In this document: positions 36,841 to 44,849 of the stretch, piece after piece
Layout: each line of letters opens with the position of its first letter
Numbering within the stretch: position 1 is the stretch's first letter
Assembly (NCBI RefSeq): GCF_014905555.1
Contig: NZ_BNGS01000004.1
Span: forward strand, 1-64,000
Direction: 5' to 3'
DNA: 64,000 bases
Source of the DNA: Streptomyces sp. Y2F8-2
GTDB lineage: Bacteria > Actinomycetota > Actinomycetes > Streptomycetales > Streptomycetaceae
Position numbers and translations under genes: made by a program
The notes under the pieces: generated by a model
Told to the model about the DNA's origin: nothing
What the model saw: only the letters and a program-made list of their open reading frames with translations
Database searches by the model: none

Positions 36841-38337
36841 ATGACGGACTCCTCCGACAGCAGACCCGGGGGACGGCAGTTCCAGGTGGAGCCGCACGGC
36901 CTCGACGTGATCGGCGACGCCGAGCGCAAGGGCACTCCGCGGACGCTGTTCTGGCCGTGGTTCGGGGCCAACGTCTCCGTCCTGGGACTCAGTTACGGCG
37001 CCTTCGCGCTCGGCTTCGGAATCTCCTTCTGGCAGGCACTGGCAGCCGGGGCGATCGGGATCGTCTTCTCCTTCCTGCTCTGCGGTTTCATAGCGGTCGC
37101 GGGCAAGCGCGGCTCGGCCCCGACGATGGTGCTCAGCCGCGCCGCGTACGGTGTGCGCGGCAACCGGCTGCCGTCGGTGATCTCCTGGATGCTCACCGTC
37201 GGCTGGGAGACGGTCCTGACCGCACTCGCCACCCTGGCCACCGCCACCGTCTTCGGACGGCTCGGCTGGGGCGGCGGCACCGGGACCAAGGTGGTGGCGC
37301 TCGTCCTGGTCGGCGCGCTGACCGTCGTCGGCGGCGTCATGGGTTTCGACCTGATCATGCGCCTGCAGACCGTGATCACCGTGGTCACGGGCGTGCTCAC
37401 CGTCGTGTACATCGTCCTCGTCGCCGACCACATCCACTGGCACACGGTCAGTGCACATCCGGCCGGCTCCGCCCAGGAGTTCATCGGCGCCCTGGTCTTC
37501 ATGATGACGGGCTTCGGGCTCGGCTGGGTCAACGCGGCCGCGGACTACTCCCGTTACCTGCCGCGCACCTCCTCGAGCCGCGGCGTGATCGGCTGGACCA
37601 CCTTCGGCGCCTCGGTCGCCCCCCTGCTCCTGCTGGTCTTCGGGCTGCTGCTGGCGGGCTCGTCCGACACCCTCAGCAAGGCCGTCGCCGCCGACCCGAT
37701 CGGCGCGTTGACCACGATCCTGCCGACCTGGTTCCTGGTCCCGTTCGCGGTGGTCGCGGTACTCGGCCTGGTGGGCGGCGCGGTGCTGGACATCTACTCG
37801 TCGGGCCTGGCGCTGCTCTCCGCCGGGCTGCGGATTCCCCGCCCCCTGGCCGCGCTGGTCGACGGCGTCCTGATGATCGCGGGCTCGGTCTACATCGTCT
37901 TCTTCGCCGGCGACTTCCTCGGCCCGTTCATGGGCTTCCTGACGACGCTCGGCGTCCCCATCGCGGCCTGGTGCGGCATCATGCTCGCCGACCTGGCCCT
38001 GCGCCGCCGCGACTACCACGAGGGCGACCTCTACCGTCCGCGCGGCCGCTACGGCGATGTCCCGCTCACCCCCCTGCTGCTGACCCTCGCCGCCACGGCG
38101 ATCGGCTGGGGCCTGGTGACGAACACCGCCGCGAGCTGGCTGGACTGGCAGGGCTATCTCCTCGGCCCCCTGGGCCTCGGCGGCACCTCGGGCGCTTGGG
38201 CGTACGCCAACCTCGGCGTTCTCGCGGCCCTCGCGGTGGGCTTCCTCGGCACTCTCGTCCTCGGCCGCGGGCGTGCGCACCGGCAGGAGCGGGAGGCCAT
38301 GGGCCGGACGGCGGACGAAGGCGCACCGATCGCATGA
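36841..38337 (+). CDS. NCS1-family purine-cytosine permease
   Basis: The 498-residue protein has about twelve helices. FWPWFGANVSVLGLSYGAF opens TM1, GSAPTMVLSRAAYGVRGNRL is the typical cytoplasmic loop, and VNAAADYSRYLPR matches the conserved ADYSRYLP of purine-cytosine permeases. It should import nucleobases or related compounds by proton symport. It is translationally coupled (ATGA) to the cysteine hydrolase at 38334, so uptake and hydrolysis of one compound is likely. ATG 36841 has AGGCAGG upstream. Confidence 0.92.
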   Translation: MTDSSDSRPGGRQFQVEPHGLDVIGDAERKGTPRTLFWPWFGANVSVLGLSYGAFALGFGISFWQALAAGAIGIVFSFLLCGFIAVAGKRGSAPTMVLSRAAYGVRGNRLPSVISWMLTVGWETVLTALATLATATVFGRLGWGGGTGTKVVALVLVGALTVVGGVMGFDLIMRLQTVITVVTGVLTVVYIVLVADHIHWHTVSAHPAGSAQEFIGALVFMMTGFGLGWVNAAADYSRYLPRTSSSRGVIGWTTFGASVAPLLLLVFGLLLAGSSDTLSKAVAADPIGALTTILPTWFLVPFAVVAVLGLVGGAVLDIYSSGLALLSAGLRIPRPLAALVDGVLMIAGSVYIVFFAGDFLGPFMGFLTTLGVPIAAWCGIMLADLALRRRDYHEGDLYRPRGRYGDVPLTPLLLTLAATAIGWGLVTNTAASWLDWQGYLLGPLGLGGTSGAWAYANLGVLAALAVGFLGTLVLGRGRAHRQEREAMGRTADEGAPIA

Positions 38338-38888
38338 CCGCCGCCGACCTGCTCGCCGTGATCGACATGCAGCGCGTCTTCGCCGATCCCGCGAGCCCCT
38401 GGGCCGCCCCCCGTTTCCGGGAGGCGGCGGACGGGGTACGGCGCCTGCTGCCCGCCTTCGGGGAACGCGTCACCTTCACCCGCTTCCTGGCACCCCGGAC
38501 GCCCGAGGGCGCCTGGCGGGCGTACTACGAGCAGTGGCCTTTCGCCCTGCAACCGCCTCAGGCCCCGCTGTGGCGGCTGACCGACGACTTCGCCCCCGTG
38601 GCGCGGCACGTGGTGGACGCGACCACGTTCGGCAAGTGGACGCCCGAACTGGCCGGGCGGGTCGGACCCGAGGGCCGTCTGGTGCTGGCCGGTGTCAGCA
38701 CCGACTGCTGCGTGCTGTCCACGGCTCTTGCCGCCGGGGACGCGGGAGTCGAGGTGCTGGTGGTCGCCGACGCCTGCGCGGGCGCCGACGACACCGCCCA
38801 CGACCGGGCGCTGCGCGTGATGGACCTGTACCGTCCGCTGATCCGGGTGGTCACCACCGGGGAACTGCTCGAGGAGCGGCGGGACTGA
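38334..38888 (+). CDS. Isochorismatase-type cysteine hydrolase
   Basis: The 184-residue alpha/beta hydrolase keeps the catalytic set: Asp in LLAVIDMQRVF, Lys in TTFGKWTPEL, and nucleophile Cys in GVSTDCCVLSTALAAGD. The family includes nicotinamidase, ureidoacrylate and N-carbamoyl-compound amidohydrolases. Its ATG overlaps the stop of a purine/cytosine permease gene, so the substrate may be an amide or carbamoyl derivative from nucleobase breakdown. That is inference from the pairing. Confidence 0.88.
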   Translation: MTAADLLAVIDMQRVFADPASPWAAPRFREAADGVRRLLPAFGERVTFTRFLAPRTPEGAWRAYYEQWPFALQPPQAPLWRLTDDFAPVARHVVDATTFGKWTPELAGRVGPEGRLVLAGVSTDCCVLSTALAAGDAGVEVLVVADACAGADDTAHDRALRVMDLYRPLIRVVTTGELLEERRD

Positions 38889-39061
38889 CAGACGTCCCCC
38901 TCGACGGCCGTTCCCGCCTGCGCGTCAGTCGTGCCCCTGACCGGGCCGACACCTGATCCGTGCGGCATGCATGGCCCGGCGCGGGATGGGTACGTGGGCG
39001 GGAGTGCGCCCGGAGCCACTGGTTCCGGGGCCTCCCGCCCGCACCTACCTGGGGATTTGCC

Positions 39062-39463
39062 ATGGACACTCCGGACAAGAACCACCACCCGACCGCGGCC
39101 CAGGCGGCACTGGACACCCTTGCGGTGGATGCCGGGGACGCGGAGGCGCTGGACACGCTGGCCGGGAGCGATGTGCTCGTCCCCGTGCCGGACGACGCCA
39201 GCGAGGAGGACGCCAACAACCCGAACACCGTCGCGCTGCCCGTCCTGGAGCAGCCGGACGGCGAACAGACCGTGCCGGTGTTCACCTCGGAGACGGAGAT
39301 GGCGGACCTGCTGCCGTTCGTCTCCCGCTACCGCCTGGTGCCGCTCGGCGCGCTCGCGTCCCAGTGGCCCACCGGCGACCTCACCCTGACCATCGACGCT
39401 GCCTCCCCGCACGGCCTGACCCTCAATTCGGACGGGGTGCGTCACCTGCTGGCCCGGCCGTAG
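39062..39463 (+). CDS. SseB-like protein
   Basis: The 133-residue protein contains the SseB N-terminal domain (DVLVPVPDDASEEDANN, LPVFTSETEMADLLP-like PVFTSETEMADLLPFV, and LTLTIDAASPHGLTL). The domain is widespread in actinomycetes, often near secretion or cell-surface functions, with no established activity. It is acidic and soluble. It stands alone with a weak GGGG ribosome site before ATG 39062. Confidence 0.75.
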   Translation: MDTPDKNHHPTAAQAALDTLAVDAGDAEALDTLAGSDVLVPVPDDASEEDANNPNTVALPVLEQPDGEQTVPVFTSETEMADLLPFVSRYRLVPLGALASQWPTGDLTLTIDAASPHGLTLNSDGVRHLLARP

Positions 39464-39566
39464 GGCCGGCGCGCACGGCGGCGTCGGGGGTGGCGGCCCG
39501 CGACGCCCTGGAGCAGCGCACCGGCTGTGCGGAGGCGGGCCGGGCCGCGCGGTCCACAATGACCGC

Positions 39567-40652
39567 ATGAGTTGGATCTCCGGCGTCGCCGGTGCCCTGG
39601 TCCTGGTGGCCGTGCTGTCCAGCATCGTACGCACTCTCGTGGTGCCCCGCGGGCTGTACTCGATCCTCGTGTACCGGCTCTGGTGGGCACTGAGGCGGCT
39701 GCTGCGGCTGGCCGCGCCGAGCGGCCGCTACGAGGACATCGACCGGGCACAGACCTGGCTCGCCCCGCTGATCCTGATCGGCATGCTCGCCATCTGGCTC
39801 GGTGGGGCGCTCGTGGGTTACGGCCTGCTGCTGTACTCCGTGTCCCCACTGAGCTGGAGCAATGCGTTCCGTGAGGCGGGCTCCAGCCTGTTCACGCTCG
39901 GCTTCGCCAGCGGTATGCGGCTGCGGCTGTCCGCGCTGGACTTCGTCGCTGCGGCCACCGGGCCCGTGGTCATCGCCCTGCAGATCGCCTACCTGCCCAC
40001 CCTGTACGCCGCCTACAACCGCCGTGAACTGGAGGTCACCCTGCTGCAGTCCCGGGCCGGCGAGCCCGCCTGGGGCCCGGAGATCCTGGCCCGTCAGTGG
40101 CTCGTCGACACCGAGACCGCGCTGCCCGAGCTGTACCGTGCGTGGGAGCGGCTGGCCGCCGACATCGGCGAGAGCCACTCCACCTACCCGGTGCTGATCT
40201 CGTTCCGCTCACCGCGCCCGTACCGGAACTGGCTGGTCGGGATGCTCGCCGTCATGGACGCGGCGGCCATGCAGCTCTCCCTCGCGCCGCGCGCCGCGCC
40301 ACCGGAGGCCCGGCTGGTGCTGCGGGCCGGGTTCACCGCCCTGCGCGACATCGCCCGCTCGCTGCGCTTCCCGTTCGAGGCCGACCCGGCACCCGACGCC
40401 CCGATCCACCTCACCTTCACGGAGTTCGACGCGGCCGTGGCGATGCTGGAGGCGACGGGCTTCATGGCGGAGCGGACGGCGCGGGAAGCCTGGCCGCACT
40501 TCCAGGGCTGGCGGGTCAACTACGAGGCGATCGCATACGAACTGTGCCGCCGCTGCGACGCCGTACCCGCGCTGTGGAGCGGTCCCCGCGACTTCGGCTC
40601 TCCCCAGATCCCGCCGCTCCGCCCGGTGGACCGGCGGCCCGCGGCGGAGTGA
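39567..40652 (+). CDS. Membrane protein with ion-channel-like N-terminus
   Basis: This protein has 361 residues. Helices at about 5-25, 68-92 and 132-150 enclose a re-entrant segment AFREAGSSLFTLGFASGMRL that resembles the pore loop of two-helix potassium channels (S-x-x-TxGFG). A ~200-residue cytoplasmic domain follows. The selectivity filter is not a true TVGYG, so channel activity is a suggestion only. I know of no assigned function for this actinomycete family. Confidence 0.7.
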   Translation: MSWISGVAGALVLVAVLSSIVRTLVVPRGLYSILVYRLWWALRRLLRLAAPSGRYEDIDRAQTWLAPLILIGMLAIWLGGALVGYGLLLYSVSPLSWSNAFREAGSSLFTLGFASGMRLRLSALDFVAAATGPVVIALQIAYLPTLYAAYNRRELEVTLLQSRAGEPAWGPEILARQWLVDTETALPELYRAWERLAADIGESHSTYPVLISFRSPRPYRNWLVGMLAVMDAAAMQLSLAPRAAPPEARLVLRAGFTALRDIARSLRFPFEADPAPDAPIHLTFTEFDAAVAMLEATGFMAERTAREAWPHFQGWRVNYEAIAYELCRRCDAVPALWSGPRDFGSPQIPPLRPVDRRPAAE

Positions 40653-40697
40653 GCGCGGCCGGTCCAGGGCCGGGCGGGCCGATCTGGAGGACGGACC

Positions 40698-40859
40698 CTA
40701 GGCGTCCCTGCCGGAGACGTCGGCCTCGTCGCCGGCGGCCGTCTGCTCGGCCTCGTCGTCCGGGCGGACCCCGCTTCGTGACGGCTGCTGCTCCTCGAGC
40801 TGCTGCTGCTCCTCGAGATGCCTGCGTACCTCTTCCGGCTTGTCTCCGACCTGTTCCAT
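40698..40859 (-). CDS. Small acidic Gln/Glu-rich protein
   Basis: The 53-residue protein begins MEQVGDKPEEVRRHLEEQ and has an amphipathic, coiled-coil-like stretch of Glu and Gln followed by an acidic tail. The start at 40859 is supported by GGAGGG six bases upstream; an ATG at 40886 is less good. No function can be assigned. Confidence 0.5.
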   Translation of the reverse strand: MEQVGDKPEEVRRHLEEQQQLEEQQPSRSGVRPDDEAEQTAAGDEADVSGRDA

Positions 40860-41001
40860 GACGTCCCTCCGGTTGTCCTGGCCCATGTCGTGCGCGCCGC
40901 GGCGCCCGGACCACCAGGTTCACAGGGAGCGGCCACGCATGCGATCGCGCGCATGATGCCGGGACGGCGGCGCGCCGGGCTGACCAGCCCGTGCCGAGAG
41001 G

Positions 41002-41409
41002 TCAGACGGGTCGGCCGGGCCAGGACGTCAGCGTGCGGGCGAGGACCTCGCGTTGCAGCGGCAGCACCTCGGCGTGCAGCGCGCGGCCCTTCTCGGTCAG
41101 GGCCACCCATACGCCGCGCCGGTCCTCCTCGCACACCGAGCGCCGCACCAGGCCGTCCTTCTCCAGCCGCCCGATCAGCCGGGACAGCGCGCTCTGGCTC
41201 AGATGGACGCGCCCGGCGATGTTCTGCACCCGGCACTGGTCGCCGTGGGCGGGCGTCTCGGCGGCGAGGATGTCGAGGACCTCGAAGTCGCTGGCGCCCA
41301 GGCCGTGGGGGTGGAGCACACGGTCGATCTCGCACATGGTGCGCGCGTGCACCGACAGGATGTCCCGCCACTGATCCTCGAGCCGGGAGTCGGTCGTCTT
41401 CGCTGCCAT
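41002..41409 (-). CDS. MarR-family transcriptional regulator
   Basis: The 135-residue winged-helix protein has CRVQNIAGRVHLSQSALSRL as recognition region and RLEKDGLVRRSVCEEDRRGV as wing. An inverted repeat CTTGCA-N11-TGCAAG lies 37 bp upstream and is a likely autoregulatory site. The VOC protein gene precedes it on the same strand. MarR/VOC pairs often deal with small electrophilic or antibiotic molecules, but the ligand is unknown. Confidence 0.88.
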   Translation of the reverse strand: MAAKTTDSRLEDQWRDILSVHARTMCEIDRVLHPHGLGASDFEVLDILAAETPAHGDQCRVQNIAGRVHLSQSALSRLIGRLEKDGLVRRSVCEEDRRGVWVALTEKGRALHAEVLPLQREVLARTLTSWPGRPV

Positions 41410-41445
41410 ACCCGCACGGTAACAGAAAAGCCCCCGTTTATTTAC

Positions 41446-41468
41446 CTTGCAAATAGTGTGTGTGCAAG
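41446..41468. promoter_or_regulatory. Inverted repeat upstream of the MarR gene
   Basis: CTTGCA (41446-41451) and TGCAAG (41463-41468) are perfect inverted half-sites 11 bases apart, in an AT-rich pocket between the VOC and MarR genes. It fits a MarR dimer site. Confidence 0.6.
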
Positions 41469-41488
41469 CACTTCACGCAGGGCGAAAC

Positions 41489-41839
41489 CTACGCGGCCGG
41501 GTCCTGGAGGAGGCCCACGAGGTTGCCATCCGCGTCCTTCACCGAGGCGATCAGCCTGCCGCCGCCGACGTCCTGGAGGTCCTGAAGCACCTCGGCCCCG
41601 GCGTCCACCAGCGCCCCGAGCCGGGCCTCGATGTCGGACACGTGCCAGAAGGGCGCCGGCCCGGTCAGGCCCTTGGCGTGCCCGTTCGGGTCCAGCCCGA
41701 CGTCCTGGCCGGCGACCCGGAACCCCACGTAGTAGGACTCGTCCACGTACGGCTCCGTCTTCAGCAGGGCGCTGAACATCGACTTGGCGGCGGCCAGGTC
41801 CTTGACGGGGTAGATGATGGTCTGCAGGCCCGTGGTCAT
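41489..41839 (-). CDS. VOC-superfamily (glyoxalase-like) protein
   Basis: The 116-residue protein has a single VOC betaalphabetabetabeta pair: TIIYPVKDLAAAKSMFSALL, then VGFRVAGQDVGLDPNGHA, and GRLIASVKDADGNLVGLLQD with a metal-type Glu replaced by Gln/Asp near the end. Such proteins include dioxygenases, isomerases and antibiotic-binding resistance proteins. ATG 41839 follows AAGGAG. It probably belongs to one unit with the MarR gene downstream. Confidence 0.85.
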   Translation of the reverse strand: MTTGLQTIIYPVKDLAAAKSMFSALLKTEPYVDESYYVGFRVAGQDVGLDPNGHAKGLTGPAPFWHVSDIEARLGALVDAGAEVLQDLQDVGGGRLIASVKDADGNLVGLLQDPAA

Positions 41840-41963
41840 GGTGTGCTCCTTGCGGTGGGCGGGCCGGCGTCGTTCGCCGGTGCTCCCACGCTACGGAGGG
41901 GGAGTGACGCACGGCTTCTCCAAAACTGACCGGTCGCACGAGAGCGCCGACGGCTGGGGCCTC

Positions 41964-42028
41964 TCGTTCGGATCATGCCGGGCTCGTGGCACCAGGCCCC
42001 GCTCCCTGATCCGGCCTGATCCAAACGA
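41964..42028. repeat. Long imperfect inverted repeat
   Basis: TCGTTCGGATCATGCCGG (41964-41981) matches the complement of 42011-42028 at 16 of 18 positions, with 29 bases between. It follows the stop of the LacI remnant on the minus strand, so it may be that gene's old terminator, or a regulator site for the VOC gene. Confidence 0.45.
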
Positions 42029-42071
42029 AAGACCCTAGGTGGCCGAGCGACGCGCCCGTGCGACCGTGAGG

Positions 42072-42164
42072 TCACGTCGACTCGCGTTTCACCAGCTCCG
42101 TCGGCAGGATCACCGCCGCCGGGTCCTCGCCGCCGATCTGCGCCAGCAGGACGCGGACCATCTC
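42072..42164 (-). pseudogene. LacI-family regulator, last 30 residues
   Basis: Minus-strand reading gives EMVRVLLAQIGGEDPAAVIL then PTELVKREST and TGA at 42072, the characteristic end of a LacI-family sugar repressor (ILPTxLVxRES). All upstream sequence is replaced by the divergent galactanase gene, which has itself lost its start. One deletion removed both 5' ends. Confidence 0.75.
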
Positions 42165-42166
42165 GT

Positions 42167-43186
42167 GTCAAGGGCGCCGACATCTCATCCCTGGCGAAGA
42201 GCGAGGCGCTCGGGGGTGTCTACAGGACGAACTCCGGCGCGACGGGTGACGCACTGGCCATCCTCAAGTCCGCCGGGATGAACTACGCGCGCCTGAAGGT
42301 CTGGGTGAACCCGGCCGACGGCTACAACAACAAGACGCACGTCCTCGCCATGGCCAAGCGCATCAAGGCGCAGGGCATGAGGCTCCTCGTCGACTTCCAC
42401 TACTCGGACACCTGGGCCGACCCGGGCACGCAGACCAAGCCGGCCGCGTGGGCGGGCCACTCGTACAGCCGGCTGAAGACGGACGTCTACAACCACACCT
42501 ACGACGTCCTGAACGCCCTCAAAGCCCAGGGCACGACGGCCGACATGGTGCAGATCGGCAACGAGATCAACGGCGGCATCCTGTGGTCCGAGGGCTCCAC
42601 GGACCACAGGTCCCAACTCGCCGGCCTGCTCAACTCCGGTTACACCGCCGCCAAGGCGGTCTCCTCGTCCACCGTCGTGGCGCTCCACCTCGCCAAGGGC
42701 GGTGACAAGTCGGGCACGGAATGGTGGTTCGACAACGCTGTGGCGAACGGAGTGAAGTTCGACGCCATCGGCCTGTCGTACTACGGCTACTGGCACGGCC
42801 CGCTCTCCGACTTCCAGAGCACCGTCGACGACGCCGCCTCCCGCTACGGCAAGCCGGTGTTCGTCGCGGAGACGGCCTACCCCTTCCGGTTGGACAGCAA
42901 GGACTCGCTGACCAACCAGATCGACACCACCGGTGAGCTGGTGAACGGCTACCCGGCGACCACGGCCGGGCAGGCCGCCTGGCTGCGGGACGTGCTGAAC
43001 ATCGTGGAGGCCGTGCCGAACGGCCGCGGCCTCGGCGTCTTCTACTGGGAGGCCACCTGGACCGCGGTCACCGGCAACGGCTGGGACGCGACCGACCCGT
43101 CCTCCGGCAACGGATGGGAGAACCTGGCCCTCTTCGACTACGACAACAAGGCGACCCCGGCGATGAGCTGGTTCAGCCACCGCTGA
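42167..43186 (+). pseudogene. GH53 arabinogalactan endo-beta-1,4-galactanase without signal peptide
   Basis: From VKGADISSLAKSEALGG the mature enzyme is complete: MNYARLKVWVNPADGYNN, VDFHYSDTWADPG, the acid/base Glu in MVQIGNEINGGILW, and the nucleophile Glu in PVFVAETAYPF. GH53 enzymes cut beta-1,4-galactan outside the cell. Here the start codon and signal peptide are missing. The first in-frame Met (42278) lies inside the barrel, and sequence before 42165 is LacI tail. The catalytic core of about 335 residues is unblemished, so the deletion looks recent. Confidence 0.8.
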
Positions 43187-43212
43187 AACCCCGCCGAACC
43201 ACGGGGAAGCCA

Positions 43213-43242
43213 GGGCCCCGGCCGCGTGTGCGGCCGGGGCCC
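43213..43242 (+). terminator. Terminator after the GH53 gene
   Basis: GGGCCCCGGCCGC and GCGGCCGGGGCCC form a perfect 13-bp stem with loop GTGT. A second imperfect hairpin (ACAAGGGGCCG/CGGCCCTTGT) follows at about 43250. Confidence 0.88.
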
Positions 43243-43352
43243 CGCGCGTACAAGGGGCCGTTCGGCCCTTGTGAGTTCGGCCCGATCGGGCCTCGGCCCC
43301 GCGCCGTCCGTCACGGCAGAGTGGGACCAGAGGGCGGTACGGAAGGGACGAG

Positions 43353-43640
43353 ATGCTGAAGAGACCCGCCGGCGACAGGCGGCTGCGGATCCTGGAGTGG
43401 CTGAAGGACCCGGGAGCCCACTTCCCGCCCCAGCAGGACACCGACCTCGCCGAGGACGGCGTGACCGCGGCCGCCATCGCCTCGAAACTCGGCGTACCCC
43501 GCTGCGTCGCGGAGTCCGACCTGCGCCTCCTGGCCGCCATCGGCATCCTCCGCACGACGAGAATCCGCCGCCGCACTCTCTACCGCCGCGATGAGGTTCG
43601 GGTCGCCGAGGTGGCGCGGATGTTCGAGAAGGGCTGGTGA
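43353..43640 (+). CDS. Small winged-helix DNA-binding protein
   Basis: In this 95-residue protein, RRLRILEWLKDPGAHF, VTAAAIASKLGVPRCVAESD and LRLLAAIGILRTTRIRRRTL trace an ArsR/MarR-like winged helix that makes up almost the whole protein. ATG 43353 follows GGAAGGGACGAG. No effector domain or metal-binding cysteines are seen. The regulated genes are unknown; the upstream GH53 gene is separated by a strong terminator. Confidence 0.75.
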   Translation: MLKRPAGDRRLRILEWLKDPGAHFPPQQDTDLAEDGVTAAAIASKLGVPRCVAESDLRLLAAIGILRTTRIRRRTLYRRDEVRVAEVARMFEKGW

Positions 43641-43849
43641 GTCACCGAACGTCCGAAGCCCGGTCTGCGGTCGGCCCTCGCAGCCAGCGGCCCCGTGAAC
43701 TGTGCTGCGGCAGGTGGCCCGTCCGAACGCGCCGCCCGCGATGAACGCGATGCGCAGCGAGGCCTCTCTGCCTTCGCGGTCTCCTTCGACGTGCTTTGGT
43801 TACGCGTTAGGCGCCGGGGTGGCCGGACGAACCTTCGGCGCCCCGCCGC

Positions 43850-43940
43850 GTAACCGTGGAGCTGAACCCGCCGACGACGATCCACGACACCGGCGCGGAG
43901 CTGAACTGGTCGGCATACACCAACCCGTCCACGGCGGCCG
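43850..43940 (+). pseudogene. Rhs fragment: fibronectin-like module part A
   Basis: The plus strand encodes VELNPPTTIHDTGAELNWSA then YTNPST, matching the start of the fibronectin-III-like module found before the YD repeats of Streptomyces Rhs proteins. It has no start or stop context of its own and ends at a junction with an antisense YD-repeat piece. Confidence 0.55.
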
Positions 43941-44004
43941 AACGGATCGTAGTTGTAGTTGACGGTCGAGGCGCCGGTGCCGGCGGTCAGCAGGCGGTTT
44001 CCCA
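43936..44004 (-). pseudogene. Rhs fragment: YD-repeat piece
   Basis: The minus strand encodes NRLLTAGTGASTVNYNYDPF then GR, a textbook YD repeat (YxYDxxGR). It lies antisense to its neighbours and its frame breaks straight after FGR. Confidence 0.7.
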
Positions 44005-44017
44005 ACTCCGGCGTCCC

Positions 44018-44153
44018 GACGAGCATCGACTACACGTACACCATCCTCGGATCCGATCCGGTGCACTGCAGCTTCACGACCCGCGACATGTACATGGGGG
44101 CCCTCGCCGACACTAACCTCGGCGCGGATCCGTTCACCGGCAACCGATACGCC
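44018..44153 (+). pseudogene. Rhs fragment: core-associated piece
   Basis: The plus strand encodes SIDYTYTILGSDP and then DMYMGALADTNLGADPFTGN-RYA, like the end of the Rhs repeat-associated core (LADxxLGxDPFTGNRYAF). The following GGNP...DGH segment that leads into a toxin domain is missing. Confidence 0.6.
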
Positions 44154-44159
44154 CCGTCG

Positions 44160-44245
44160 CGCCCGGCGCCACCAGCGTGGCGTCCGACGGGGTGAACGTC
44201 TGGTAGACCGAGCGGTGGACCTGGTACTCGACGATGCCGTCACCG
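44160..44245 (-). pseudogene. Rhs fragment: fibronectin-like module part B
   Basis: The minus strand encodes DGIVEYQVHRSVYQTFTPSD then ATLVAPGA, the second half of the fibronectin-III-like module of Streptomyces Rhs proteins. It abuts the ribosome site of the SUKH gene that begins at 44258 on the other strand. Confidence 0.7.
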
Positions 44246-44257
44246 GGGAGGTACGAC

Positions 44258-44791
44258 GTGCACGTGAAGGCTACCTTCGATGACCTGCGCGAGCTGCTGG
44301 GCGAGCCGCGCTTCCTGTGGACCGATCCACAGCCGTGGACCAGCCTCGAGCGGGATCTGGGAATACAGTTTCCGGAGGGCTACCGGAAGTTCGTGGACGC
44401 CTACGGCGCAGTGCTGATCAACAATCAGCTGACCGTGTTCCACCCTGCGACGGTGTGGTACAACCTGGGTGAGGCGATCAGGGAAGAGCCGGGCAATTGG
44501 GCTGACTTCCCAGAAGAAGATTTGCCTCCACATCCGTTCGGTACCGGTCCCGGCGAGCTCTTCCCCTGGGGGAGCTCGGCTTCGGGAGAGGCGGTCTACT
44601 TCAGGGTGCCGCGGGATGACTCGGATCAATGGGCCATCGGAGTCATCGAGCACGACGAGTCCGGGTACTACGAGTACGCCATGACATTCAACGAATGGAT
44701 GTTGGCGTATCTCAAGGGCGAGGAAATGGCCATCTGCTCCCGTAACTTCGCGCCCGACCGCCCCTTCTTCAGTGAGCTGCCGCAGCCCTAG
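44258..44791 (+). CDS. SMI1/KNR4 (SUKH) immunity-type protein
   Basis: The 177-residue protein has the SUKH pattern: LERDLGIQFPEGYRKFVDAY near the N-terminus, then FPWGSSASGEAVYFRVP and QWAIGVIEHDESGYYEYAMT. SUKH proteins commonly neutralise toxins carried at the C-termini of Rhs and other polymorphic proteins. GTG 44258 follows GGGGAGG by six bases. The codon use is less GC-biased than the neighbours, suggesting transfer. Its cognate toxin is gone and only Rhs scraps lie upstream, so it is an orphan immunity gene, followed by its own terminator. Confidence 0.85.
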   Translation: MHVKATFDDLRELLGEPRFLWTDPQPWTSLERDLGIQFPEGYRKFVDAYGAVLINNQLTVFHPATVWYNLGEAIREEPGNWADFPEEDLPPHPFGTGPGELFPWGSSASGEAVYFRVPRDDSDQWAIGVIEHDESGYYEYAMTFNEWMLAYLKGEEMAICSRNFAPDRPFFSELPQP

Positions 44792-44816
44792 CGGCTGAAG
44801 CCCACGACCAGCAGCG

Positions 44817-44849
44817 CGACGGCTCGCCAGATACCCTGGCGAGCCGTCG
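44817..44849 (+). terminator. Terminator after the SUKH gene
   Basis: CGACGGCTCGCCAG and CTGGCGAGCCGTCG form a perfect 14-bp stem with a five-base loop, 26 bases after the stop. Confidence 0.88.

Noticed and set aside
43213..43290. Three successive hairpins after the GH53 gene as a possible integron-like or repeat element
   Set aside because: The first is a normal strong terminator and the others are weak GC hairpins without a repeated core elsewhere in the window.
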